Source: Diphasiastrum complanatum (taxonomy: Eukaryota; Streptophyta; Lycopodiopsida; Lycopodiales; Lycopodiaceae). Taken from it: a stretch of 64,000 bases of DNA. The notes below the pieces were generated by a model. That model saw only the letters and a list, made by a program, of their open reading frames with translations, searched no databases and had not been told where the DNA came from. The number at the start of each line of letters is the position of its first letter. The first letter of the stretch is position 1. Shown here in pieces: positions 36,641-48,765 of the stretch. The stretch lies in NCBI GenBank assembly GCA_029204225.1, contig CM055110.1, positions 37,654,960 through 37,718,959 on the forward strand, in the 5' to 3' direction. A program made the position numbers and the translations under genes.

Positions 36641-37860
36641 TTATGCATTTGTTTCCTCAAAACAAATATTGTCTGAGTACAAGAAGACGAACTATTTGAG
36701 ATTTATTGTACTTGGAGACGGTTCTAAACACGTGGTTGATGGAACTGGTGTATTATGGATGGACACGAATCAGGGAGACAAGAAACTGGAGGAAGTTCTC
36801 TATGTCCCTACTCTTGATAAAGATCTTCTATCTATAGCTAAGATAGTCAATACAGACTGTCAATAACCTTCACAAAGAACTCTTGTAAGTTGTTCGAGAA
36901 AGATTCTGATAACCTGGTTGCTAAAGGCAATAGAGAAGGAAATGTATATCACCTGAACATTCGAACAAGAATCGAACAAGTCAATCAAACTCAAGAATCA
37001 ATAGATGTGTTGTGGCACAAAAGGCTATGTCACATGAACATGGAAGCCTTGTACCAAGCCAACAAAAGTCAGAGAATTCAAGGAGTCGAAATCAAAAGTA
37101 GAGATATTTGAACTACCTGCGAATCCTGTTTTAAAGACAAGATGACTAGAACACATTTCGGTAAGAATGTTTATAAAGCAACTAAGGTACTGGAAATTGT
37201 GCATTGAGATATTTGTGGACCATTTGGAGTATTGTCGTTGGGTGATGCAAAGTACTTCATTACGTTTATTGATGACTTCAGCAAGTTTTTTGTACTATAC
37301 TTTATTCATAATAAATCTGAAGCTTTCGAAAAATTTGTTGAGTATACGAATTGGGCTGAGAAGCAAACAGGGAATAAGCCGAAGAAAATTTGTACAGATC
37401 GTGGAGGTGAGTATGTTTCCAACGAATTTAAGGCTTATTGTACTAATCGAGGTATTATGCATACAAAGACTACATCTTACACACCTCAGCACAATGGAAT
37501 AGTTGAACGAAGGAATCATACACTGATGGAAGCTGCAAGGTGTATGATGGCTCATGTGAAAGCACCAAAACAGTTGTGGGCAGAAGCAGTGGCTACATCA
37601 AATTATCTTTAGAATTGTATTCTGAAATCTTGAATATTGGATAACACTCCTCATGAGATATGGTAGAAGTCGAAGCCAAATCTTGCACATGTTTGGACAT
37701 TTGGATGTGCAGTGTATATGCACATACCAGATAAGTTGAGAAAGAAACTCGATGAAAAAACAGAACAAGGTTTTCTAGTAGGATTCGAGTTACATTCATC
37801 ATATTATCATGTCTATGTACCCAAAACTGGCAAGATAATCTAGATCAATTCTAGACACAA
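36641..37860 (+). pseudogene. Copia family B protease-integrase, copy B2
   Basis: Starts after the protease active site (FIVLGDGSKHVVDGTGVLWM, then LEEVLYVPTLDKDLLSIAKI), followed by integrase zinc region (DVLWHKRLCHMNMEALYQAN), core (YFITFIDDFSKFFVLYFI; TDRGGEYVSNEF; TPQHNGIVERRNHTLMEAAR) and C-terminal part (FGCAVYMHIPDKLRKKL). Stops at 36864, 37109 and 37610. It carries the domains that should precede the RT of B1 yet lies after it, so it is a second copy fused in the same direction. Confidence 0.85.
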
Positions 37861-37879
37861 AATATATAACAAGAACAAT

Positions 37880-38281
37880 CATTAATTGAAGGTAGGTGTA
37901 CTTTCTGGTTCCACACGTGTGAAACTATGTCTGAGTACGGACTCAAACCTAAAAATCAAGTACACCATGGCAGAACCTCAAAACAATCAAAACAAATGTA
38001 GACAAATGGAGAGAATCACACAAAATTGCTTCCAAAACCAAGATTGGTGTCTCACACTGATTATGGCCAAATAAGTCTCTATATATACACTTCTTGGAGC
38101 TCGAGGTACCGATTATGCATCAGATCTCACACGTGTGAGTATGCCTTGTCACCATCATGCAATTTGACACTTGGATCAAAACTTTTCATTTTGGGCATTT
38201 TTGGTCTATTTTCCTATTATATGGAGATCTTCGTGGAAATCTTCTAGAAGCAAAAAATCGCCTACTACAGCTATTTCCACA
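37880..38281 (-). repeat. Unclassified repeat U, partial copy
   Basis: Reverse complement of 42995-43390. It has CTCACACGTGTGAG (about 38126), CCACACGTGTGAAA (about 37908) and a TATA-like run CTATATATACACTTC (about 38082). It is promoter-like but non-coding. It is cut at 38281 by copia RNase H. Confidence 0.7.
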
Positions 38282-39945
38282 AAGCCTTTTAAGTCAAAGA
38301 ACCTCCTTTGTTGTTGTCGTCATAGCTTTATACTCAGATTTTGTTGATGAAAGAGAGATGATATCTTGCTTTTTGGAAAGCCAAGATATAGCTCCTCCAC
38401 ATAAGAATGTAGAAAATGCACTTATGGACCTTCTATCCATCTTTTCACCTACAAAACTCTCTTAAAGAAATATTAGTCCTTTCATAAACTATGCCAAAGT
38501 CTTTTGTAGCCGAGATGTACCTTAACATCCTTTTTGCTCCTTTCCAATGACATATTAATGGACTTTGCATGTATTGACTCAATTTGCCAACACAAAAACT
38601 AAGATCAGGTCTAGTGATGGTTAACTATATCAAGGAACCAATAAGCATTCTATAGGTAGTGATGTTCTCAAAGGATGCTTCATCATTAGAAACTTTTACA
38701 CTTAGTTCCATAGGAGTTTCAACTCCTTTACAATCAATCATGCCAAATTTTGCTAAGATTGATCTAGCATATTTAGATTGACATATGAAAGTAAAATCAT
38801 TACTTCTAGTGACTTCTATTCTAAGTATAACTTTAAGAAGTCCTAGATCTACCATCTTAAATTCACTAGAGAAGGAAACTTTTACATTCTTGATGCCATC
38901 TAGATCATTTCCTGTGAGTATAATGTCATCAACATATAAAACTAAGATAATGATCTTTCCATCATTACATTTGTAGTACAATGATGGTTCATAAGAACTT
39001 ACAACAAATCCAATGGAAATAAGATAGGAATGCAACCTAGAGTACCATGCTCTTGGTGCTTGCTTGAGTCCATAAAGACTCTTCTTCAAGAAACACACCT
39101 TGTCTTCTTCTCCATCTTTTATGAAGCCCTTGGGTTGGCACATGTAGATTTCCTCTTCCAAGAATCCATTCAAGAAAGCATTTGTCACATCAAGTTGGAA
39201 GAGCTCCCATTTGAAAGAAGTTGCAAGACATATGATTAATCTAATGGTCACAAGCTTTGCAACAGGTGCAAAGGTTTTATCATAATCTATGCCTTTGACT
39301 TGCAAAAAACCTTTTGCTACAAGTCTAGCTTTGAACTTATGAATGGAATCATCTTGATTATATTTCAATCTATATATCCATTTACAAGTAGGAGGCTTCT
39401 TTCCATAAGGTAAATCAACAAGCTTCCACGTTTCATTTTCCAATAATGCATCAAACTCTACTTGCATAGCTTTCCTACAATATTGAGACTTATTTGCTTC
39501 CTCAAAACTAGTTAGTTCTTCAAGCATAGTAGTCAAGAAAGTATAAGAGTTGAGTAGTTGAGAATCTTCCCTTTGCTTCCCTTTGTCACTATAAGTAAGC
39601 CTTGATGGCTCAATCCTTGTCCTTGTTGATCTTCTTGGCACCCTTGGACTTTGAGTAGGTTCCACTTGGTCTTCATCTTCACGAAGCTCCTCCTCGGCCA
39701 TAGCATTATCCTTGACAAGTTGAGTGTTGTTGGAAGTCACCTTTCCTTTGGCTTGGAGAGATTCATCAAAAAGTACATCTCTACTAGCAACAACTTTTTT
39801 TGTAATAGGATCAAGCTTTCTTACTTTCACTATAACCAACAAAGATGCCTTTGAAAGAAGTGGCATCTTCCTTTTTCCTTGTTTCTAAAGGATTATGTAC
39901 ATAACAAGTACATCCAATAACCACTCATTTTCCATCAGACTAATG
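38282..39945 (-). pseudogene. Copia RT-RNase H with integrase tail, copy C4 (family C or D)
   Basis: A 413-codon open frame (39866-38628) starts inside the integrase C-terminus (VVASRDVLFDESLQ) and covers RT: CKWIYRLKYNQDDSIHKFKA, GIDYDKTFAPVAKLVTIRL, LDVTNAFLNGFLEEEIYM, KQAPRAWYSRLHSYL, intact LYVDDIILTGND, then CQSKYARSILAKFGMIDCKG. RNase H (38600-38290) is frameshifted and lost at repeat U. It is the longest uninterrupted RT frame in the window. Similarity to both C and D copies leaves the family open. Confidence 0.9.
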
Positions 39946-40285
39946 TGTCGTATGCATAAAAACTCAAATTACATGCTCCATGAATGCATACTCTAAGTGT
40001 GCAAAAATAGTTACTGCACCAATATGAAAGTAGTGTAAGAGTCCAAATGATTCTTGCATGTATTAGAAATATTCTTGCATGAAGAGCCACTAGCAATCTC
40101 CAAGAAGCATATTAGATATTGACCTAGATCTAGCATAAAAAGTTAGTACCTACCAAGAAACCCAAGATGAAACCGTCAATGGCAAATACAAGTGATAAAA
40201 CAAAAGACTTCCATAGACCTTGAGAGACTGCCATATACTCTCAAGCTAAAAAGCAAGCAATATGGTTGAGAAACTTACTTTCAAA
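39946..40285. other. No gene recognised
   Basis: AT-rich sequence between two copia fragments of opposite strand. No LTR end or coding similarity seen. Confidence 0.4.
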
Positions 40286-40564
40286 TATTTGTCCAAAACA
40301 ATATGCTCCGACAATTTTATTTTGTGAAATCAAAGTGCCATTGCTATGGCATTCAACCCTAGATTTCATTCTAGGAGTAAGCACACTGAAATCAAGTATC
40401 ACTATGTCAAAAGCAAAGTTCTCGACAAAGAGGTAAACTTGCAATACTGTCGAATACAAGATATGACAGCTGATATTTTTAATAAGGCGTTAAGCTTAGA
40501 TGCCCACAAAAGGTTTTGTGTAGAACCAAGTTTGAAAGTCAAGGCATTCATGGATCCGGATTAA
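40286..40564 (+). pseudogene. Copia family A RNase H end, copy A4
   Basis: Encodes FNPRFHSRSKHTEIKYHYVK then LQYCRIQDMTADIFNKALSL, nearly the same as the RNase H end of copy A3 (52020-52219). A frameshift lies at about 40345. It is followed by AAGGGGGAG at 40563-40571, the polypurine tract. Confidence 0.88.
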
Positions 40565-40571
40565 GGGGGAG

Positions 40572-40873
40572 TATTAGATTAGTTTACTATCAGAAGTGAT
40601 TCATTTGAATAGTAGATCTTTAATCTACATCCATTCATGTATCTAGTTCTATAGTTTTATTCATGTTCTTACATAGTCTACAAAAATACTCGGGAAATCG
40701 CTTAATAGATGGCTCCGACATATCAGATAACATTCGACATATCAACGACATCAACGAAGTCGAAGGAGTCAGACATGTCAAAGAATGACAATTACTATTC
40801 CGCCTAATATAAAGATAGATACTTGCCCTTACTACTTTGCAAGTAAATTCCCCAGAAGTCCTAACTAGATGGA
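40572..40873 (+). mobile_element. Copia family A-like 3' LTR start, cut
   Basis: Directly follows the polypurine tract and contains CTACATCCATTCATGTATC, comparable with family A LTR starts. It ends where the inverted family B LTR begins, so that LTR is nested in it. Confidence 0.55.
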
Positions 40874-41933
40874 TGATGTAAATTAAAATGTGAAATGCAA
40901 ACTGCAAATATCAATCAGACTCTGAAACGAAACGAAACGAAACAAAGCGAAACTGGACGAAACAAAACAAAACGAGATGAAACTTAAACGAGTTCTAATA
41001 TTGACATTGTTGAAGCGAAATCAAATTAATCGTGAACAAAAAACAATCCAGATTGATTTCAGATATGATTGCTGGTCACTGCCAACTATATCATTTCTAC
41101 AATCCTCCAGAATATAGACAGACACTGCTGACCTGCGTTTTAGATTAATATAGCATTCAACAAAAACTGAATCAGTGTGCGAAATGAATAAAATAAGTGA
41201 GTGAGATATACAAGCGATAGCAAACTATAATTTATTCAAGATCAGACAAAATTAAGAGTTTTATATGCGTAATAGCTACAATATCATCTATTGATCCTCT
41301 TCTTTTTCGAGCGTTGTATGACAGACCCACACAACGCATTGGCGTGAGGAAGCAATGTTCTCCCACGAGTAATGTCTCGCTTACTAGCGGACTTCTTGGA
41401 TCTCTGTGGATCCTGCTCACAAACCTTGTCTCGCTTGCAGGCGAACTTCTACTTGTATTCTGTGTGTTGTCTATGTTCTATCTGCTACTGTATGTATCTT
41501 ATATATTCCGAGTAGCATACCAGATTAGATAGACTAAACAATCTATAACTAATCATGGATTAAAAGAGAAATGGGTTAGGCACATCCTAACGCTCGTCCA
41601 CTGATGTCATCATACCATATCAGGGTTTTGTACTTCATAATACTTGCATGATCTTCCTGATCCTTTGGAGCGTGAAGGTCGAAAAGTGTCGCAAAGATTT
41701 TTGTGTCACTTCGAGCCATTTAACTTTCACGTCGTCTGACTTTCTCCTGCTGTATCACGAATAATTTTCTTTCGTGAACTTTTTGCGTTCGTGTCTCTTC
41801 ATCAGGGTGTTCGCAAAATTTTTGCTTTGTGTCTTTTCATGATTTTTGCAAACTTTTTTGCTTCATGTCTTTTCGTCAGACTAAGGGCTGAAAGCTAACA
41901 AAACTTTGGTAATAGAAACGTTTTGTTTTTTCA
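40874..41933 (-). mobile_element. Copia family B 3' LTR, copy B3
   Basis: Reverse complement of 32633-33621 with indels (1,060 bp). On the minus strand it starts TGAAAAAACAAAACG right after GAGAGGGAGC, the polypurine tract. It contains a (GAAAC)n-like run at 40925-40950. Confidence 0.8.
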
Positions 41934-42605
41934 GCTCCCTCTCAAAGCGTGGTAGCTTGATGACTCCAAGGCTGCTCCTTTGTTTTTTGAACAGACCTTT
42001 GTCTAAGGCCTTTGAGAAAATGTCAGCCACCATCTCCTTTGTACCAATGAAGATAGTCTACACCATCTTCTTTCCGATCAGATCCCTTATCAAGTGATAC
42101 TTGATTGCGAGGTGTTTCGTCTTTGAGTGAAACACAGGATCCTTTGTCAAATGTATTGCAGATGTATTGTCCATTTGCAAAATCAGAGGCTCATTCCTTG
42201 TTTCGCCTAGTTCGTCGAGAAATTGTTTGAGCCAAATGATTTCATTAGCCATCTTTGCTGCTGCAACATACTATGCTTCACATGATGACTGAGCCACAAT
42301 GGTCTGCTTCTTGTTGTCCTAGAGAATTGTTGTTCCTGACGCGATGGTGCATCCTCCAAAGACACTTTTGCAGTCGTCCTTGAGAGATGCCTAGCTAGCA
42401 TCACTGTAGAAAAGCATCTAGAACCCTGCATCATGAGAATAACATAGACCAAAATCCTTCGTTAATTGGAGGTATTGCAAAATTCGTTTCGCAATCTTCC
42501 AATGAGTTGATCTTGGATTTGTACAGAATTGGCTCATCTTGAACACAGCATAATTTGTAGGAAAAATAGTAATTATTGTTCCACAGAGAACACGATTAAA
42601 ATCCA
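41934..42605 (-). pseudogene. Copia family B RNase H, copy B3
   Basis: Minus-strand frames read MSQFCTNPRSTHWKIAKRIL, a frame-shifted middle, then NEIIWLKQFLDELGETRNEP and FHSKTKHLAIKYHLIRDLIG. This is copia RNase H just before the polypurine tract and LTR. Frameshifts near 42240 and 42430. The upstream RT is replaced by repeat U at about 42605. Confidence 0.85.
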
Positions 42606-43385
42606 AATAAATCAAACTAATATCAGTGTCTTTAATTGGGATTGTATCTTATCTATGTACTAATAGAACGATATTAGTTTTGATTGGATATGCGTGCAAA
42701 AATTATATGTGGAAGTTGTGAAAAATGCAAAAATAAGCTTGGTAGAAGCCAAAAATCTTGTATATAGAATAGAAACACATGTGTGGAGCTTGTTCCCACG
42801 TGTGAAACTAGTGTACTTTTCATATACCATAATCATATATGGTGTAGATATGATTTAATTCTAGTTCTAGTGGCTAAGATGGCAAAAAACTAGTTTTCTA
42901 GAGATATGACACATGGCACCAATCTATTGATTGCATGAGCCAAATATTTTGAATAAGTGTCACATCCCATGTGTAGAGGACAGCTCACACGTGTGGAAAT
43001 AGCTGTAGTAGGCGAGTTTTTGCTTCTAGAAAATTTCCATGAAGATCTCCATATAGTAGGAAAATAGACCAAAAATGCCCAAAATGAAAAGTTTTGATCC
43101 AATTGTCAAATTGCATGATGGTGACAAGGCATCCTCGCACATGTGAGATCTAATGCATGATCAGTACCTCGAGCTCCAAGAAGTGTATATATAGAGTCTT
43201 ATTTGGCCATAATCAGTGTGAGACACCAATCTTGGTTTTGGGAGCAATTTTGTGATTCTCTCCATTTGTCTACATTTGTTTTGATTGTTTTGAGGTTCTA
43301 TCATACTGTACTTGATTTTCAGGTTGGAGTCCATACTCAGACAGAGTTTCACACACGTGGAACCAGGAACTACTTCCAACTCCTT
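42606..43385 (+). repeat. Unclassified repeat U, longer copy
   Basis: About 780 bp non-coding sequence. Its right half (42995-43385) is the reverse complement of 37880-38281. It contains CTCACACGTGTGGAA, a TATA-like GTATATATAGAG near 43185, and several CACGTG/CATGTG palindromes. It lies between copia RNase H and copia protease, both on the minus strand. It could be a solo LTR or a foldback-type element. Confidence 0.55.
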
Positions 43386-44029
43386 CAATTGCACATGCAT
43401 CACTAGCAACTGTGTATATTGATTTCTTAGGATCTAGAACAGATTCAATAGAAACAAAAGAATCTTTGGAGCAACTCATATGAGTTGTGGCTCCACTATC
43501 AATATACCAAGATACATCATTAAAGGGTAAAACTAGACATCATGAGAGATGCCTCTCCATCACTTGCATGTGAGTCTTCTATGATACAATTGGCTTGATC
43601 TTCTTGAGTCTTCTTCTTGAAGTTAGAAGAATGAGTTGAATCATCTTCTACTCCTCCATAGTCTTTGTTCTTTGCTTTGTCCTTGGTGAAGGCTTGAGAG
43701 TACTTGTTCTTGCTCCTCCCACTTGACTTGATCTTGGCTTCATGAAAGGACTTAAGAGTTTCCCAAGTCTCCTTGGCTGAGGTGCATGAACTTATTTCTC
43801 TTAGCATCTCATCAGAGATGTTCAATTTGATGATATGAAGAGCATTTTTTGCTCTCTTCTTGAATCTCTGAGCCTCATCATAAGCTTCAGGTGCAACTTC
43901 AATTCCTGTTACAATGTCCATTACACCATAGAGAATCAACAAGGATTCTATCCTATCCTTCCAAACTGAATAATTGAAGGTATCTAGTCTTTCACTAGCT
44001 TCAAAGAGAAAATCTCCTACAGATGCCAT
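43386..44029 (-). pseudogene. Copia family C gag and protease start, copy C3
   Basis: ATG at 44029. Gag has LFEASERLDTFNYSVWKDRI, LLILYGVMDIVTG, KETWETLKSFHEAK and a Lys-rich tail, then ASDGEASLMMSS and protease WYIDSGATTHMSCSKDSFVS with intact D-S-G. Stops at 43520-43522 and shortly after precede the protease. The frame runs into repeat U at about 43385. A zinc knuckle is not visible and may be deleted. Confidence 0.85.
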
Positions 44030-45556
44030 GAATGTGAAGACTCTTGTAATTGGACAACAAAATGGAATGAATGTGTTGTTTCTCTTTCAATCTAGAATCT
44101 AACATGCAAAGTTGATCCAACCTATTGAAATCATGCAACTAAAAATGTGTGACCTATCTCACTACAAGGAATCAATCAATTTGAATTTGGATCTAGCCTC
44201 TATCTACTGATGAAGCACTTACAATTCTGATGTCAAATTTTCCACAAGTTTCAAATGAATGAAACACACTCAAGAAACACACATACAACTCAAAACACAA
44301 GACTTTGTGTGAAATGATGTGTCTATGACAACAAAAATTTGTCTTATCCAATTCTATCTCAGATTGAGTACCAAAACTATGAATAATGAATCATGCATGC
44401 AATATATTCAAATCAAAAAGTGTCCACTTGGGTTTTGGGTCCCACCCTACCCTCTTTAAGAGCTTATAACTCCTACTAGGGACATCGGAATGAAATGAAA
44501 CCTATTGCATTGAAAAGAGGCTCTTCTAGCTTTCCAACACGCTATAATGTCAGTATCTTTGGATCTAACATAGAGGAGATAGAGTCAAATGATGTATTCT
44601 AGTTTTCACACATATGAAAAGTCAGAATTCCGTACATCCTTTGTTACGGACTGAAAATATCAGTTCTAACCTCATTCACCAAAAAACTGCTCAAGAAAAG
44701 ATAGCAAAACACTGCTCAATAGCTTCCTAGCTTGAATTGTCAGAAACACACATGTGTGGAAATCCACAAGAAATGTGTGAATGATCTTGACCATGCTTTG
44801 TGTGGCACACAGAACAACTGTAGAGCAATTCTGCAATCCACCAATGAGATCTGAGGCTAGAGCACAATCTAGAAAGCTACAGATCAAAGTTAAACTAATT
44901 CCTCACAAATAGAGAGAATACATAACCAATGATGTATGAAGAAGACACCAATCTCGAGTTAGAGAGAGAATATCAAAACAAGCAAAATAGCATTAGATCC
45001 AATTTTGACATTATGACATTACCAAAGCTTGATTCGTCATTAGATATGAATGAGAATGATATGTACATATATAGGAGAGCCAAAATTCGTGGTACTACTT
45101 GCATTCAATGCATTTCCTACACCTAATCAAGTGTAAACTATTACCACATTGACACCTAACAGCTTGCATGCTCAAATTGCACCTAACTGCATGTAACTTC
45201 CCTAGATGACTTGGACATGTGTAGAACATGTGTACTGACTTGCATGTTGCATGCAGTGATTGCATGTTGCATGCAGTGATTGCATGTTGCATGCATGCAC
45301 TCTAACTGATGTTGCATGTCATCTAGTTTTATGCATGTCATCAAATCTAGATCTACCTAACTCAAACTCGCCCTAATCTACAAGGTTATGTGCTCAATTC
45401 ACATACCTTTGATATATACAATGGAACAAAGTGAAATATGACCATCTAGACATTATGCATGTCATGTAGCTCGCGTTTGTACATGCTAGAGAATAATATT
45501 TACAACTTGTAAATGCACAAGCAAGATGATTTTCCACATCAACCCTTGTAGACAAG
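44030..45556 (-). other. Presumed leader and 5' LTR of copy C3
   Basis: No gene. 44030-44830 is AT-rich leader. 44830-45556 has loose similarity to the family C LTR (GAGTTAGAGAGAGAA and ATGTAGCTCG shared with 23.8-24.25 kb). Primer site and LTR ends were not found. Confidence 0.35.
45241..45300 (+). repeat. 20-bp tandem repeat, three copies
   Basis: Units TGCATGTTGCATGCAGTGAT at 45241, 45261 and 45281, the third diverging in its last five bases. Each unit holds TGCATG and GCATGC palindromes. More CATGCA words surround the array (45170-45340). Confidence 0.95.
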
Positions 45557-45704
45557 TTGAATGGCTTTTTATTCTTCACATCTCTGCCTTGCTTTGGTTT
45601 ACCTGCCTTTCTATCATTCTGTATCTCTTTCTCTCACTCTCTCTCGCTGGCTAACTATATATATCTCTCTCTCTCTCACTCTCACTCTCACTCAATCTCT
45701 CACT

Positions 45705-45893
<189 letters not shown>

Positions 45894-46052
45894 TTAACTC
45901 GCTCTCTCTCTCTCTCTCGCCTCAAGAAAAAGTGTTTCTCTCTCACTATCGTTTTTCTATCTCTTGCATTCTCAGTCTCTCTGTACTATGGAATAACAAC
46001 TCTTTCTCTCTGTTTGTGGAATAACAATTGGATGGAAAACGGTAGGCACTGA

Positions 46053-46877
46053 CACTGGGTTTAATTCATAATGCATACCAGCTCTAACGGTCGGAGTGGC
46101 AGACACAAAAAATTGTGAAATTTAATAGGAAGATATCCCACTACCAGGAACCATTGCCTAAAGATAGCCACTAGTAATGAATGTCACGACATATGTATAG
46201 TTGTGAATATGTGATAGTGCTATTGAGCTTTTCCAAAAAAAGAAAATTACCTTGAATTCTTCTAGATTAATTTTTAAGCCTGGAGCGACATGTAGTTCAG
46301 TGGTCGTGGATAAATATTTACCTCTGAAAAACAATAATTTTTTTTTTCATATTAGCCAATAATAAATTGTTGGTTTAATTTACGATCCTTAAGTTCTCTT
46401 TTCCATCAATATTTATACATGGAAAAAACCATCTATCGAAAAAATATAGCTACAGTGTCAAATCAACCTACTACTTGCCTCGGATCTCAAATCTCATAAA
46501 TGTAGATTTGACAGACATTTTGATGTATGGTAAACCTCTCCATGCTTCTTGAAATGCGAGCAGTTTGCAAAGCTTAGAGCTCGATGATCTGCCTGTGGGG
46601 CGCTGGCCATTATTAGTATAGATCTGCTTGTGGGGCACTGGCCAGGGCAAATCTGTGGTTCGTGTAAGCCATTATTAGTATTAATTCTCCTAGTTAACGT
46701 TATCAATTTCAACTCAACATCTTTAATGTACCATTACACACTCTATGAAGTTGAACATTTACATGTAAGCATTTCTTGGTGTAGAATTCTCCCTCTTCAG
46801 ACTACTTTTTCTCTCCTGAGTTTTATTGATCAACTTCCAAATTCAAGGCTTTATGGCAACCATAAGGATCATGTTTC
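46053..46877. other. No gene recognised; small direct repeats
   Basis: A 25-bp phrase starting GATCTGC and ending CTGGCCA occurs at about 46587 and 46621, and GCCATTATTAGTAT at about 46606 and 46667. It may contain upstream exons of the next gene, but none could be supported. Confidence 0.4.
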
Positions 46878-48077
46878 GTGACTCAGGAATTCTTCTATGA
46901 AGGAGAGGATGAAGATAGCACAAGGATTGCGGAGGATGTGATCAACACACATTTTTCACTGGCAAATCAGAATTTTCGGGCTTATCATTCAATCTCTCAA
47001 ATATCTGCCAGCGCTCCCATTTTGATTCCTTGTGGAACATTTGAACATTATGCTACAAATTTTTTTGTTGTCGAACATAGTTTAAGCAAAAACATTTCTA
47101 TACAACTTGAATCTAGTATTGGCACCTCCAATCACACAGATCAAGATGAAAAGGTTATAATGGATTTGGATCATGACACATCTCCCAATCCACATTGGGA
47201 TGCAAGTCCTTCTCCTGTTGCACAAAAACCTCCCAATACAACCACTCAGGTATCAGACACAATGCTTGTATTTGACTTGATCAATAGTCTTCCCATCAAC
47301 AACAACTTACGAAAGCTTGTTAATGGAGTAAAAAATATTCTCATTGTGGATGAGCTTCCGGGCAGATACGATGGTGATGTCATCTATGAATTGCTAAACA
47401 TTTCTAAAAAGCATAGTTCAATGGATGGAATGGAACAGAGCAAGGATGGCCACCCTTGGGTACATTATGTAACAACCACTATTTATGGTTTTGCTGGTGA
47501 TGTTCGAAAGTCGTATTGTGGAGGCTCTTTCATATGCGAGAACAAATTGTGCAGCAATTTACAATCTTTTGGAAATGCAAACAGAACCAAATGGAAGGGA
47601 AGATTGAGCGTGCGGTGTCCTCTTGGTATTGTGCAGAAACATCATGGTGGATTTTCATGTTATCATTGTAGTTTTAGACCAACACGTGTTGGGCCTTGTC
47701 CTGCCAAAATATATTATGTTATATCACATGATGTTCGGTAGACAACGCTCACAATTCATTTAGGGTCACATTGTCATGAGGTGGCTGAAGGTGAATGTTT
47801 GCATACACGGAATATTGTCAGAAATCTGATTGAAGATCAAGTTTTTAAATTGCTTGGTGTTGGACAAAAGAAAATTGAAAAAGAGGTTGCAAAGGAGTTG
47901 ATAATGAATGAGCTGCTCTCTGGAAATGGCTCTACGATTGAGATGTTAGATGCTGATAAATTTTTAGCTATGTTGGACCAATTACAACCCTTGACGAATC
48001 AAAGAAGGTGGTATAGAAAAATTTATCTACCTGGATTGTTTTCATTATCGGTTTTTTTTAACATACGTTCTGCATGA
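46878..48077 (+). pseudogene. WRKY/GCM1-like zinc-finger ORF with one internal stop
   Basis: A 400-codon frame interrupted once, by TAG at 47739. The N-terminal part is acidic and low in motifs; a central segment reads GVKNILIVDELPGRYDGDVI and HPWVHYVTTTIYGF. The C-terminal core is RCPLGIVQKHHGGFSCYHC, then GPCPAKIYYVISHDVR, the stop, then LTIHLGSHCHEV. The Cys, then Cys-Pro-Ala, then H-x-G-x-H-x-H layout fits the WRKY-GCM1/FLYWCH class of zinc fingers, which is common in MULE-type transposases. The stop falls inside the finger. After it, NIVRNLIEDQVFKLLGVGQK leads to a helix-rich end. No DDE core follows; low-complexity DNA begins at 48080. I infer a transposon-derived or captured gene, recently disabled or needing readthrough. 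Confidence 0.5.
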
Positions 48078-48079
48078 GG

Positions 48080-48765
<686 letters not shown>

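Noticed and set aside
38625-39866. Functional reverse-transcriptase gene because of a 413-codon open frame
   Set aside because: It starts inside integrase and lacks gag, protease, most of RNase H and LTRs, so it cannot be an autonomous element despite an intact YVDD.
45241-45300. CRISPR-like array
   Set aside because: Units are contiguous with no spacers; this is a plain tandem repeat in plant DNA.
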